A stretch of DNA of 58,011 nucleotides from Polaromonas sp. CF318 (GCF_000282655.1 NZ_AKIV01000045.1:1-58011), one strand, 5' to 3'. Counted from the stretch's first letter, positions 9,000 to 17,550 are shown. The notes: a model not told the origin generated them from the sequence alone. Made by a program: numbers and translations.

Positions 9000-10007
9000 T
9001 CAGAAATCGTGGCGAATGCCGGCGCCCACGGACCGGATGGAGGCGTTGGCCTTGCTCGAATCGACGCCATCCCAGTCGTAGAAGGCCTGCAATTCGGTCC
9101 GCTTGGACAGGGCATAGGTATAGGCCAACTGCTGCCGCTTGCGCACACCGGCCGGTGAAGCCTGCACATCCCGCCGCAGCAGGTTCAGCACCACGGCGTG
9201 GGCACCCTGGCTGTATTTGGCGCCCGCGATCCAGTAGTTCACATGGCGGCGCGTGAGCGCGGTGTTCTGGTAGCTGTCGCGTCCGGCGAGCACATAGGGT
9301 TCGATCGCGCCGAAGTCATAGCGCAGCCCCGCCTGCCATTTGCTCGAAAACTCGTTGGCCAGCAGGCCGGACGGGCGCGTGTCCTTGCCGAACCCGACAC
9401 CGGCCTTCAGCGGCCCGGCGGCGTAGTTAAGTCCCAGGTCCAGTGATTTGGAGCCATCCTCAACATCGGGTGTGGCGACCGCGCCGCGCAGGTAATAGCG
9501 AGCCCGGAAGTCAAAACCCGAGAAATTGGGGCTGGCATACCCCACGGCATTGGAAACGCGGTTGCGCGCGTTCAGCATCGAGGTCCCGATGGCGGTGGCG
9601 CCGGCATCGTTCGCGGCAAAACTGGTGATGGCCGTCACCTGCGAATAAAGCGGCGAGCCGGTCGGGTTGGCCGAGTCCAGCCGCCCCAGCGCCACGGCGC
9701 CCCAGTCGCCGCGCAGGCCCACATAGCTGTTGCGGTAAGCGGGAACGGTGGCGGCCCCGGTATCCGCATCGATGCCCATCTCCATCCCGAACAAGGCCGC
9801 CAGGCCTCCACCGAGGTCTTCAGCGCCTTTGATACCCAGGCGCGAGGCGTTGTCGCGCATTTCCGTCTGCTCGCCTGCCGGGGCGGCCTTGGTGCGGTTA
9901 AGGGTCAGGCGCACCTGTCCATAGATCTGGTTCTGGGCAGCCGCAGGCATGGCGGCCGCAGCCAGCATGAGGCCACCCAGGAGGATGGTGCACGCGTGAA
10001 GATTCAT
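9000..10007 (-). CDS. Gram-negative porin (Omp32-like)
   Basis: Outer-membrane general porin of the betaproteobacterial type, 335 residues. It has a signal peptide ending in PAAA, then QNQIYGQVRLTLN, followed by alternating beta-strands, an NSYVGLRGDWGAVALGR segment (constriction loop region typical of the family) and the C-terminal GAGIRHDF with terminal Phe, the BAM recognition signal. The ATG at 10007 has GGGAG 10 nt upstream; a longer open frame extends upstream but reads as antisense of the divergent LysR gene. First gene of the porin-Bug-hydrolase operon and divergent from the LysR gene at 10209. Shorter than many Neisseria-type porins, but within range. Confidence 0.93.
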   Translation of the reverse strand: MNLHACTILLGGLMLAAAAMPAAAQNQIYGQVRLTLNRTKAAPAGEQTEMRDNASRLGIKGAEDLGGGLAALFGMEMGIDADTGAATVPAYRNSYVGLRGDWGAVALGRLDSANPTGSPLYSQVTAITSFAANDAGATAIGTSMLNARNRVSNAVGYASPNFSGFDFRARYYLRGAVATPDVEDGSKSLDLGLNYAAGPLKAGVGFGKDTRPSGLLANEFSSKWQAGLRYDFGAIEPYVLAGRDSYQNTALTRRHVNYWIAGAKYSQGAHAVVLNLLRRDVQASPAGVRKRQQLAYTYALSKRTELQAFYDWDGVDSSKANASIRSVGAGIRHDF

Positions 10008-10083
10008 GAAAACTATCTCCCGTCTGTTGAATGAAAATTCGGCGCAGGGCCGGCAGAGGACTGCTGGGACGGGATTCTGTTGC

Positions 10084-10100
10084 GCGGGTCCGGGACCCGC
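10084..10100. promoter_or_regulatory. Candidate LysR operator between porin operon and LysR gene
   Basis: A perfect 8-bp inverted repeat with one central base, GCGGGTCC-G-GGACCCGC, flanked by GTT on the left and AAC on the right. It lies in the 200-nt divergent intergenic region, 77 nt from the porin start and 109 nt from the LysR start, where such regulators bind. Assignment to this regulator is inferred from position. Confidence 0.5.
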
Positions 10101-10208
10101 AACGGTATGATGAATCCGCATTGGGCTATGCGATTCGGGAAGAAGTTGCGGCGCCACCGGCAGCGCAATAGCATGGCCCGGACATCCCTCTCCAAGCGAG
10201 CCTCCGCC

Positions 10209-11129
10209 ATGAATTTCAAGCAACTCGAAGTGTTCCAGGCCATCATGGCGTCGGGCTCCACCACGGGCGCGGCGCAGCGGCTGGATCTGTCGCAGTCGGC
10301 GGTCAGCCGCCTGCTGGCCCAGTTTGAAGAGGACCTCGGCCTGCGCCTTTTCGTGCGTGAAAAGGGGCGGCTGGTTCCTACGGGCGAGGCCGAGGCCCTG
10401 CTTCAGGACGCCCAGGGACTGGTCGATGCCGCGCAATGCTTTCGCCGCCACACCGAACAGCTGCGGCTGGGCGGGTTCAACCGCCAGTTGCTGAAAGTGG
10501 CGGTGCCGGGCACGCTGGCGCAGCAGCTCATGCCCCCGGTGGTGGACAGCTTTATGCGGCAGCATCCCGGCGCGGTGCTGGAAGTGCTGTCCGGCTCCTA
10601 TTCCGAAGCGGAGCGGGCCGTGCTGAGCCGCGAAGCCGACATGGGCCTCGTCAAGTTGCCGGTGGAGATGGCGGGCCTGCAGGTCAAGGCCTGCCTGGAG
10701 GCCGAGGCCGTCTGCATCATGCCCCGGGGACACCCTCTTGAGAAACTGGACACCGTGGGCGTGCTGGACCTGGTGGATGTTTCGCTGGTCCTGCTGGGCC
10801 GCCAGCGCCTGATCCGCCACGAGATCGACATGGCCTTCCGGCAAGCCCGCGTGATGCCGCGCATCAGTGCCGAGGTGCATTCCGTGGGGGTGGCCTGCGC
10901 TTTTGTGGCGCAGGGCCTGGGGGTGTCCATCGTCAACGCGCTGCTGGCCAGCTATTGCCGCGACATGGACTTCATCAGCCGGCCGTTCCGCCCTCGCATC
11001 GCTTACCAGCTGGGTATCGCCTCGCTGGAAAAGTCACCGCTGTCCGCGCTGGGCGAGGCGTTTTCAGAGCATCTGATTGACGCCATCATGGCGGCGGTGC
11101 GGCCCGAAGACGGTACGCGCCGGATATAG
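10209..11129 (+). CDS. LysR-family regulator divergent from porin operon
   Basis: A 306-residue LysR-type regulator. The first 60 residues form the winged helix-turn-helix (FKQLEVFQAIMASGSTTGAA, then LSQSAVSRLLAQFEEDLG and LFVREKGRLVPT), followed by the periplasmic-binding-like effector domain. I chose the ATG at 10209, which starts the canonical MNFKQLEVF; the frame is open further upstream but that part overlaps the intergenic operator. Divergent orientation to the porin, Bug and hydrolase genes and the palindrome at 10084 indicate that it controls that operon in response to the transported compound or a product. The effector domain resembles regulators of amino-acid or opine type, but this cannot be fixed by eye. 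Confidence 0.92.
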   Translation: MNFKQLEVFQAIMASGSTTGAAQRLDLSQSAVSRLLAQFEEDLGLRLFVREKGRLVPTGEAEALLQDAQGLVDAAQCFRRHTEQLRLGGFNRQLLKVAVPGTLAQQLMPPVVDSFMRQHPGAVLEVLSGSYSEAERAVLSREADMGLVKLPVEMAGLQVKACLEAEAVCIMPRGHPLEKLDTVGVLDLVDVSLVLLGRQRLIRHEIDMAFRQARVMPRISAEVHSVGVACAFVAQGLGVSIVNALLASYCRDMDFISRPFRPRIAYQLGIASLEKSPLSALGEAFSEHLIDAIMAAVRPEDGTRRI

Positions 11130-11143
11130 ACGACAAACGCATT

Positions 11144-11929
11144 TCAGCGGTGGACAAACACCGCCGGCCGCTTCTCCACAAATGCGGCCGTTCCCTCGCG
11201 CGCATCGCGCGAGGCCGCCGCGATCATGAACTGCGCCGCCTCTATGGCCAGACCTTCGTCGATGGAGACATTGAGCCCGCGCGTTACGGCGCGCAGCGAG
11301 GCCGTCACCGCCACGGCGGAGTTTTCGGCGATGCGGTCTGCCATGCGCAAACAGGCCGGCAGCAGTTCATGGGCCGGCACCACGTGATTGACCAAGCCTA
11401 TGAGCAGCGCTTCCTCGGCACTGATGGCGTCGCCGGTCAGGATCATTTCATTGGCGCGCTTGCGGCCTATGTGGCGCGGCAGGCGCTGCGTGCCGCCAAA
11501 GGGCGGTGGAAAGCCGAGCCGGATCTCGGGCTTGGCGAAGCGCGCATGTTCGGCCGCGATGGCGATGCTGCAGGCTTCCATGGTTTCGCACCCGCCGCCA
11601 AAGGCGATGCCGTTGACGGCCGCAATGATGGGCTTGGGGTAGTTCTCAATGCGCCGCGTCATCCCCTGGCCTCGCATCACAAAGTTGCGGTACGCGGTTT
11701 CGGGTGACGCGGCGACATCCGGTGCAAAGCCCGCAATGTCGGCGCCGGCGCTGAAGGCCTTGTCGCCCTGCCCCGTCAGCACCAGGCAGCGCACGCTGTC
11801 GTCGCGCTCAAGGGCATTGAGCCTGTCCATCAGTTCGTCTATCAGTTCGTAGCTCAGCGCATTGAGTTTTTCAGGCCGGTTCAGGGTGAGCAGCACGTGT
11901 TGGCCATGGCGTTCGGTTTCTATCAGCAT
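11144..11929 (-). CDS. Enoyl-CoA hydratase/isomerase family protein
   Basis: A 261-residue crotonase-fold enzyme. Visible are the substrate-binding strand (VLLTLNRPEKLNALS), the AFSAGADI oxyanion-hole segment, GIAFGGGCE at the second oxyanion residue region, and FAKPEIRLGFPPPFGGTQRLPR with the Glu of the active site. The reaction is most likely hydration of an enoyl-CoA in fatty or aromatic acid breakdown, but crotonase members also include isomerases and hydrolases. The start at 11929 overlaps the stop of the upstream DUF2917 gene by 7 nt, so the two are coupled. A longer frame upstream reads as antisense or out of frame through DUF2917 and is rejected. Confidence 0.92.
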   Translation of the reverse strand: MLIETERHGQHVLLTLNRPEKLNALSYELIDELMDRLNALERDDSVRCLVLTGQGDKAFSAGADIAGFAPDVAASPETAYRNFVMRGQGMTRRIENYPKPIIAAVNGIAFGGGCETMEACSIAIAAEHARFAKPEIRLGFPPPFGGTQRLPRHIGRKRANEMILTGDAISAEEALLIGLVNHVVPAHELLPACLRMADRIAENSAVAVTASLRAVTRGLNVSIDEGLAIEAAQFMIAAASRDAREGTAAFVEKRPAVFVHR

Positions 11930-12207
11930 GCGGTCTCCACGGGCTTGGATGCGGTCGCGCCGGGGGATAACAATGCCAGCACACCGCTGCCGCGCGGCGC
12001 GCCCACAAAATAGGTCGCGGCCTGCGGCGTGACAAAAGACTGGCCGCTTTCCAGCACGATGTCGCTGTCGCGGCGCCCGGCCAGTGCATCGCTGGTGATC
12101 CAGAGGCAGCCGCCGGTGCAGGTCAGGACTTCGCCGCGCGGCAGGCGAAAGCGTTCCGGGACGGGCCCGAGCTTGAGCGGGGTTTGCGGGATTTGTGAGG
12201 CATGCAT
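11923..12207 (-). CDS. DUF2917 protein
   Basis: A 94-residue cupin-like small protein of family DUF2917. The recognisable core is LPRGEVLTCTGGCLWITSD followed by DSDIVLESGQSF, which I know from Burkholderiales genes that stand next to LysR regulators. AGGAG precedes the ATG by about 8 nt. Its function is unknown. It is divergent from the LysR gene at 12330 and overlaps the enoyl-CoA hydratase gene by 7 nt, so the regulator probably controls both. Confidence 0.82.
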   Translation of the reverse strand: MHASQIPQTPLKLGPVPERFRLPRGEVLTCTGGCLWITSDALAGRRDSDIVLESGQSFVTPQAATYFVGAPRGSGVLALLSPGATASKPVETAC

Positions 12208-12329
12208 GGCGGACTCCTTGGAAAGTGTGGTCTGATTCTTCTTTGGAACCGGCCCCAGCGGCCGGATGGTTTGTCATCCGGGGTATTCCTCCTGCTCATG
12301 TCGTTCATGCCGCCCACACCATTGATGCC

Positions 12330-13250
12330 ATGCTGAACCCTTCTTCCTCCCACGCGCTGCGCGCCATGTCGCTGGACGCGATACGCGGCTTTGAATCGGC
12401 GGCGCGCCACCTGAGCTTTACCGCCGCGGCCGAGGAGCTGTGCATCACGCAGTCGGCGGTCAGCAAGCAAGTCAAAAGCCTTGAAGACGCGCTGGGCGCA
12501 GCGCTGTTCCTGCGCGGCGGCAAAGGGCTGAGCCTCACGCCGCAGGGCCGCGAGCTCTACGAGGCGGCGCGTGCCTCGCTGTCGCAACTGGCCTCGGCCG
12601 TGGACCGCCTGCTGGCGGTGGACAGGGCCTCGGTGGCGGTCACCACCACGCCCTCTTTCGCCGCGCTGTGGCTGGCGCCCAAGCTGGCGAAATTCCAGCA
12701 GCTGGAGCCCGCCATCGACGTGCGCGTCGACGCCTCGGAAGCGCGCGTCAATCTGGAGCGTGAAGGCATGGACCTCGCCGTGCGGCTCTACCCGGTGCAG
12801 CCTGGCGACGAGAGTCCGCCGCTTTTACAGGAGCAGGCCCTGCTGGTGGCGGCGCCGGCCGTCGCGGCGCGCATCCATTCGGCGGCCGACATCGCGCACA
12901 TACCGCTGCTGGTGTATTACGACCCGGCCACACGTTTCCCCTGGATGTCGTGGCCGGACTGGTATGAGCGCCTGGGTTTACAACAATCGGCGCAGCAGCC
13001 TTGCCTGTATTTTTCGCAGTACGAGCACGTGCTGAACGCGGCTGTGCAGGGCGGCGGCATCGCCATAGGCCGCACGCCGCTGGTGCTGCCGCTGCTGCGC
13101 GGCGGCCAGCTCACGGTGGTCTTGCCGGGCCAGACGGTGGACGGCCTGGGCTACCGCATCATCACCTCGGTCCACAGCGCGGACAGGCCGGCGGTGCAAA
13201 AATTCCGCGCCTGGCTGGAGCGCGAACTGGCGCTCGAAGCGATAGGCTAA
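12330..13250 (+). CDS. LysR-family regulator, GcvA type
   Basis: A 306-residue LysR regulator of the GcvA/AmpR-like branch. The DNA-binding domain reads MSLDAIRGFESAARHLSFT, then CITQSAVSKQVKSLEDALG, then LFLRGGKGLSLTPQG. The effector domain includes VVLPGQTVDGLGYRI near the end. The ATG at 12330 gives a 12-residue leader before MSLDAI; the ATG at 12366 is an equally plausible start. Divergent from the DUF2917/enoyl-CoA hydratase pair with 122 nt between starts. Its stop codon shares bases with the stop of the convergent PPOX gene (CTAA, 4-nt overlap). Confidence 0.92.
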   Translation: MLNPSSSHALRAMSLDAIRGFESAARHLSFTAAAEELCITQSAVSKQVKSLEDALGAALFLRGGKGLSLTPQGRELYEAARASLSQLASAVDRLLAVDRASVAVTTTPSFAALWLAPKLAKFQQLEPAIDVRVDASEARVNLEREGMDLAVRLYPVQPGDESPPLLQEQALLVAAPAVAARIHSAADIAHIPLLVYYDPATRFPWMSWPDWYERLGLQQSAQQPCLYFSQYEHVLNAAVQGGGIAIGRTPLVLPLLRGGQLTVVLPGQTVDGLGYRIITSVHSADRPAVQKFRAWLERELALEAIG

Positions 13251-14215
13251 GGCTGCTTGGTCCAGGTACCTGTGGCTTCCAGCACCGGCGACAGTTCGGC
13301 CTCGCCCCAGCGCAGCGGCAAGGAAGACTCCACCAGCCGCATGGAGTGGACCTTGAAGCGCATCAGGCGCTGCGCGCCGGCAAAAGCGTCGACCTCGGGG
13401 CCGTCCCAGACGATGTCGGCCGTGACGGCCAGATACAGCAGGTCGCCGGTGTCGAAGTCGATAAACAGCAGGCCCGCGCGCGGGTTCACCACCAGGTTGC
13501 CCAGGGTGTTGAAGAAGTAATTGCCGACAAAGTCCGGCACGGTCAGCGTGCCGTCGGCTTCCACGCGCACAAAGCCGGGCTTGCCGCCGCGGTGCGACAC
13601 GTCCACGCCGCCGGCACGGCCGGCCCGCGTTTCGTCGCCCGCATAGGCGGTAGCAATAAACAAAGTGTCGGCCTGCTCAATCATGCGGCGCGCCGCGTCA
13701 TTGAGTTGCGCCGATTCATGCACCACCGGCCCGGCCGTTGAGGCGGGGCGCTCCACATAGACCGGCTCGCGCGCCTGGATGTATTTGGGGCAGTTGCCAA
13801 AGCTCTGGCTCAGTTCCACCGCAAAGCCCTCGGCTTGGACGCCGCGGACTATGCCATTCATGCGGTTGCGCCTGCGTGTGTGCGGCTCTATGCCCAGCAG
13901 GCCTATCGCCGCGCCGTCGGCCAGCGTGTCTTGCAATGGGTCGCCGGCCAGCGGCTGGGCCCGCAAGGTCAGGTGGCGGGTATCAGGTGAATGGATAAAA
14001 CCCGGCGGCTGGGCCAGCACCGAGGCCCAGGGCTGGCCGCCCGTGTCCACCGTGCCGGCAATGACAAAGGGCAATTGCTCAAAAAACTCACGGTGCTGGT
14101 CGGGCATGAAGTCGCGAATCACGCGTGGGCCGATTTCTTCCATGCGCTCGCGCACGGCCGCGCTCACGCGCGCCTGCGCCGCGCGCTCGCCTTCATGAAA
14201 CGCCGGGGCGTTCAC
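13247..14215 (-). CDS. Pyridoxamine 5'-phosphate oxidase-like (PPOX) FMN protein
   Basis: A 322-residue flavin-binding split-barrel protein of the PPOX superfamily. A central GKPGFVRVEADGTLTVPDFVGNYFFNTLGNLVVNPRAGLLFIDF region matches the FMN-binding half barrel of the class found beside glutathione S-transferases and ferredoxin-reductase-type flavoproteins; an N-terminal segment GQPWASVLAQPPGF forms a second half. The start is GTG, overlapping the GST stop (GTGA), so it is coupled to the GST gene upstream. The exact reaction is unknown; related proteins reduce or sense small electrophiles. Converges on the GcvA-type LysR gene with a 4-nt overlap of stop codons. Confidence 0.85.
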   Translation of the reverse strand: MNAPAFHEGERAAQARVSAAVRERMEEIGPRVIRDFMPDQHREFFEQLPFVIAGTVDTGGQPWASVLAQPPGFIHSPDTRHLTLRAQPLAGDPLQDTLADGAAIGLLGIEPHTRRRNRMNGIVRGVQAEGFAVELSQSFGNCPKYIQAREPVYVERPASTAGPVVHESAQLNDAARRMIEQADTLFIATAYAGDETRAGRAGGVDVSHRGGKPGFVRVEADGTLTVPDFVGNYFFNTLGNLVVNPRAGLLFIDFDTGDLLYLAVTADIVWDGPEVDAFAGAQRLMRFKVHSMRLVESSLPLRWGEAELSPVLEATGTWTKQP

Positions 14216-14865
14216 GCGGCCAACCCGACAGGTGTTCTGACCATGGGCACAAAACGCGGCAAGGCCTCTATGCGGGCCAGCCAGGCGCGCAGGCGAGGAT
14301 AGGCTTCAAGCGAGACATTGCCCTCGGGCGCATGGGCCGCGTAGCTGTAGTTGGCGATGTCGGCCAGCGTGGGCGTGCTGCCCGCGAGAAAAGCCGACTG
14401 GCCCAGCTGCTGCTCCATCACCGCGAACAGCGCGTGCGCGCGCTCAATGGCTTCGGGGTTTTCCGGGCGCTTGAACAGCTGCACGACGCGCGCGGCGGCC
14501 GGGCCGAAAGCCAGCTGGCCGGCCGCCACCGAGAACCAGCGCTGCACCGCGGCGGCGGCCAGCGGGTCGCGCGGCAGCCACTGCTCGGCATCCGGCGCGT
14601 AGCGCGCATTGAGGTAAACCAGGATGGCATTTGAATCAGCCAGCGTGACGTCGCCGTCCTGGATCACCGGCACCTGGCCGAAGGCATTCATGGCCAGAAA
14701 GGCCGGCGTCTTGTGGCCCTTGGCGGCCAGGTCGATTTCAATGCGTTCGAAGGGCAGGCCCAGCAGCGAGAGGAACAGCTCCACGCGGTGCGAGTGGCCG
14801 GAGATGGCGACACGGTAGAGGCGTATGGGTTGCGCGGGCTGGGCTTTGGCGGCGGGTGTGCTCAT
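14212..14865 (-). CDS. Glutathione S-transferase family protein
   Basis: A 217-residue GST with an N-terminal thioredoxin-fold domain (IRLYRVAISGHSHRVELFLSLLG; FGQVPVIQDGDVTLADSNAI, containing the cis-Pro and the glutathione gamma-Glu contact Asp-Ser) and an all-helical C-terminal domain (STPTLADIANYSY, the N-capping box). The catalytic Ser/Tyr position is not obvious; VAISGHSHR suggests a Ser-type beta or nu-like class. I chose the ATG at 14865; an upstream extension of 30 residues has no GST character. Coupled to the PPOX gene downstream and divergent from the LysR gene at 15018, which likely controls both. Confidence 0.9.
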   Translation of the reverse strand: MSTPAAKAQPAQPIRLYRVAISGHSHRVELFLSLLGLPFERIEIDLAAKGHKTPAFLAMNAFGQVPVIQDGDVTLADSNAILVYLNARYAPDAEQWLPRDPLAAAAVQRWFSVAAGQLAFGPAAARVVQLFKRPENPEAIERAHALFAVMEQQLGQSAFLAGSTPTLADIANYSYAAHAPEGNVSLEAYPRLRAWLARIEALPRFVPMVRTPVGLAA

Positions 14866-14969
14866 GGCGGGCTTTCGGTGGGGTTGCAAAAAATGGGCTC
14901 TGAAAGGTCTCTGTGGATGGATTCTGTTTGAACCGATATCCTGAATAAATGGCATTACTCGTATTTAAC

Positions 14970-14988
14970 TAATCCATTAACTGGATTA
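14970..14988. promoter_or_regulatory. Candidate LysR operator between GST/PPOX and LysR gene
   Basis: Perfect 7-bp inverted repeat TAATCCA-TTAAC-TGGATTA in the 152-nt divergent intergenic region, 29 nt before the LysR ATG and 104 nt before the GST ATG. The T-N11-A geometry and position fit a LysR binding site. Regulator assignment is by context. Confidence 0.55.
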
Positions 14989-15017
14989 ATAGTCCCCACA
15001 GGCGTAGCATCTCGCCC

Positions 15018-15908
15018 ATGGACAAACTCAAAGCCATGCAGGCCTTTATCCACATCGCCGAACAAGGCAGTCTCACGGCCGCGGCCCAGGTCATGGAGTC
15101 TTCCTTGCCGGCCATGGTGCGCACGCTGGCCGGCTTTGAGGCGCAGCTGGGCGTGCGGCTTTTCAACCGCACGACGCGGCGCATCTCGCTGACCGAGGAA
15201 GGCCGGCGCCACCTGGAGAGCTGCCGCCAGCTGCTGGCCGCGCTGGCCGATGCCGAGTCGGCGCTCTCGGCCGACGCGGCCGAACCCGCGGGCCAGCTGA
15301 CCATCACCGCGCCCATGCTGTTCGGGCAAATGCATGTAGCGCCCGCCGTCACGCGTTTTGTGCAGCAGCACGAGAAGATGCGCTGCTCCATGGTGTTGCT
15401 GGACCGCGTGGTCAACCTGCTGGAAGAAGGCATAGACGTGGGCATACGCATAGGCGAGCCCGAGGACTCCAGCCTGGTGGCGCAGAAGGTGGGCCAGATT
15501 CGCCGCCTGGTGGTGGCCAGCCCGGCCTGGCTGCGCCGCCACGGCGTACCCAAACACCCGAAAGACCTGCTCAAGGCGAACTGCGTGCGCGTGACCGACC
15601 ATTCCCCCACATGGGGCCCGTTCAATGACCAGGGCAAGCCGCTGCGCCTGGCGGTCAGTGGTAATCTGGAGTTCAACCAGATCGCGCCGGCGGTGGCGGC
15701 CTGCGCGGCGGGCGCAGGCTTTGGTTCGTTTTTCTCCTACCAGGTGGCGCCGTTCTTGCAAACAAAGCAGCTGCGCACCGTGCTGGAGGAGTTCGAGCCG
15801 CCGCCCCGGCCCATCAACATTGTTTACCCGCACGCCCGGCTGCTGCCCATGCGCACGCGGGTATTCATTGAATGGATGAAACAGGAGCTCAAGGAGTTCC
15901 AGCCTTGA
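15018..15908 (+). CDS. LysR-family regulator
   Basis: A 296-residue LysR regulator. HTH region: MDKLKAMQAFIHIAEQGSLT with the segment SSLPAMVRTLAGFEAQLG, then LFNRTTRRISLTEEG; the effector domain ends in the AHARLLPMRTRVFIEWM type C-terminus common in the DhcR/PtxR-like branch. Divergent from the GST/PPOX pair, with the palindrome at 14970 between them. 53 nt upstream of gor on the same strand, so co-transcription with gor is possible. Confidence 0.92.
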   Translation: MDKLKAMQAFIHIAEQGSLTAAAQVMESSLPAMVRTLAGFEAQLGVRLFNRTTRRISLTEEGRRHLESCRQLLAALADAESALSADAAEPAGQLTITAPMLFGQMHVAPAVTRFVQQHEKMRCSMVLLDRVVNLLEEGIDVGIRIGEPEDSSLVAQKVGQIRRLVVASPAWLRRHGVPKHPKDLLKANCVRVTDHSPTWGPFNDQGKPLRLAVSGNLEFNQIAPAVAACAAGAGFGSFFSYQVAPFLQTKQLRTVLEEFEPPPRPINIVYPHARLLPMRTRVFIEWMKQELKEFQP

Positions 15909-15961
15909 GGGCCGGCATCCAGGCACCACAGAAGAGAAGACGATAAGAAGGAACACAGCGC

Positions 15962-17332
15962 ATGCAGACATTTGACTTTGACCTCTTTGTGATCGGCGGC
16001 GGTAGCGGCGGCGTGCGCGCCGCGCGCATGTCGGCCCAGCGCGGCGCGCGCGTGGGCCTGGCCGAGGTCGCGGCCATGGGCGGCACCTGCGTGAATGTGG
16101 GCTGTATCCCGAAAAAGCTTTACAGCTACGCCGCGCACTACGGCGACAGCTTTGAGGAGTCGCACGGCTTCGGCTGGGTCGGCGAGAAGCCGGTGTTCGA
16201 CTGGGACATCCTGAAAGCCAACCGCGCGCGCGAGATTTCGCGGCTCAACGGCGTTTATGTGCAGCTGCTGGAGAGCGCGGGCGTAAAAATCATCAAGGGC
16301 TGGGCCCGGCTGCTCGACGAGCACACCATCGAAGTCGACGAGCAGAAGTTCACCGCCAAACACATCCTGGTGTCCACCGGCGGCACCGCCACCGTGCCCG
16401 CGCTGCCGGGCCGCGAGCATGTGCTGACCTCGGACCATATGTTTGATCTCAGCCCTTTTCCCAAACGCCTGATGGTGGTGGGCGGCGGCTATATCGCCTG
16501 CGAGTTCGCCTCCATCTTCAACGGCCTGGGCTCGGAAGTGACGCAGGTGCACCGCCGCGACATGCTGCTCACGGGCTTTGACGAGGACGTGCGCCGCTTT
16601 ATCGCCGCCGAGATGGGCAAGACCGGCATCACGCTGCGGCTGGGCACCGAAGTGAGCACCATCACCAAGACCGACACCGGCCTGCAGGTCGAGTTCAAGG
16701 GCGGGGCCGCCGGCCTGGAAGTGGACGCGGTGCTTTACGCCACCGGCCGCGTGCCGAATGCGAACGGCATAGGCCTGGAAACCGTGGGCGTGGCGGTCAA
16801 CGCCGCCGGCGCGATCCAGGTCAACGAGCATTACCAGACCTCCGTGCCCTCGATCTACGCGCTGGGCGACGTGACGGCGCGTATGCAGCTCACGCCGGTG
16901 GCGCTGGGCGAGGCCATGGTGGTGGTGGACCAGCTCTTCGGCCCCGCCGCCGGCAAGAAGCCGCGCAACATGAGTTATGAGTTTGTGCCGACCGCCGTCT
17001 TCACCCACCCCAACATCGGCACCGTCGGTTATTCAGAGGCCGATGCGCGCGCGAAATTCGGCAAGGTCACGGTGTTCCGCGCCGACTTCAAGGCGCTCAA
17101 GCACACGTTGAGCGGCAGCACCGAACGCACGCTGATGAAGCTGCTGGTCGAGGACGCCACCGACCGCGTGGTGGGTCTGCACATGGTGGGCCCGGACGCC
17201 GGCGAGATCGTCCAGGGTTTTGCCGTGGCCATGAAGGCCGGTGCGACCAAGGCGGTTTTTGACGGCACGATTGGCATACACCCCACGGTGGCGGAGGAGT
17301 TCGTCACCATGCGCGAGCCGATTAAAAACTAG
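15962..17332 (+). CDS. gor: Glutathione-disulfide reductase
   Basis: Pyridine nucleotide-disulfide oxidoreductase of 456 residues that reduces oxidised glutathione with NADPH in the cytoplasm. The FAD site is GGGSGG (12-17); the redox-active disulfide is C43-VNVG-C48 within GGTCVNVGCIPKK; the NADPH site is GGGYIACEF near 174-182; ALGDV marks the second FAD motif; and IHPTVAEE near the C-terminus supplies the catalytic His-Glu dyad of the partner subunit. Length matches glutathione reductase rather than lipoamide dehydrogenase. A purine-rich GAAGGA lies 10-15 nt before the ATG. It follows the LysR gene in the same direction. Confidence 0.95.
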   Translation: MQTFDFDLFVIGGGSGGVRAARMSAQRGARVGLAEVAAMGGTCVNVGCIPKKLYSYAAHYGDSFEESHGFGWVGEKPVFDWDILKANRAREISRLNGVYVQLLESAGVKIIKGWARLLDEHTIEVDEQKFTAKHILVSTGGTATVPALPGREHVLTSDHMFDLSPFPKRLMVVGGGYIACEFASIFNGLGSEVTQVHRRDMLLTGFDEDVRRFIAAEMGKTGITLRLGTEVSTITKTDTGLQVEFKGGAAGLEVDAVLYATGRVPNANGIGLETVGVAVNAAGAIQVNEHYQTSVPSIYALGDVTARMQLTPVALGEAMVVVDQLFGPAAGKKPRNMSYEFVPTAVFTHPNIGTVGYSEADARAKFGKVTVFRADFKALKHTLSGSTERTLMKLLVEDATDRVVGLHMVGPDAGEIVQGFAVAMKAGATKAVFDGTIGIHPTVAEEFVTMREPIKN

Positions 17333-17356
17333 GGCCTGATCATGTGGTTGATGCAG

Positions 17357-17518
17357 TCATCTGTGGATATGAATTTATCCGCAGATCAAAGCAGATTGAA
17401 GAGAAGGCATTTGTCCTGAGGACTTGATCCCTGTCTTCATCTGCGCAAATCTGCGTCATCTGTGGATGAATCTCTTTATCCGCAGATGACGCAGATGTAC
17501 GCAGATTGAAAACAAGGC
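17357..17518. repeat. Imperfect direct repeat with long palindrome
   Basis: Two related copies, 17357-17407 and 17456-17518, both beginning TCATCTGTGGAT and ending GCAGATTGAAnAnAAGGC. The second contains a 19-bp inverted repeat, 17449-17467 against 17478-17496, with one mismatch and a 10-nt loop (ATCTGCGTC... paired with ...GACGCAGAT). It lies between convergent gor and the FHA gene and looks like a dispersed intergenic repeat element. Confidence 0.75.
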
Positions 17519-17536
17519 TTCCAAGCCGTCTTTTTT
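17516..17536 (+). terminator. Weak candidate terminator after gor
   Basis: A 4-bp GGCT/AGCC stem with a TCCA loop is followed by GTC and six T. The stem is short; the T-run makes it a possible end for the gor transcript, 184 nt past its stop. The larger palindrome just upstream may contribute. Confidence 0.3.
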
Positions 17537-17550
17537 AACGGGTCTGCGGC

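Noticed and set aside
10008..10880. Upstream extension of the porin gene to 10880
   Set aside because: Antisense of the LysR gene; signal peptide and ribosome site fix the start at 10007.
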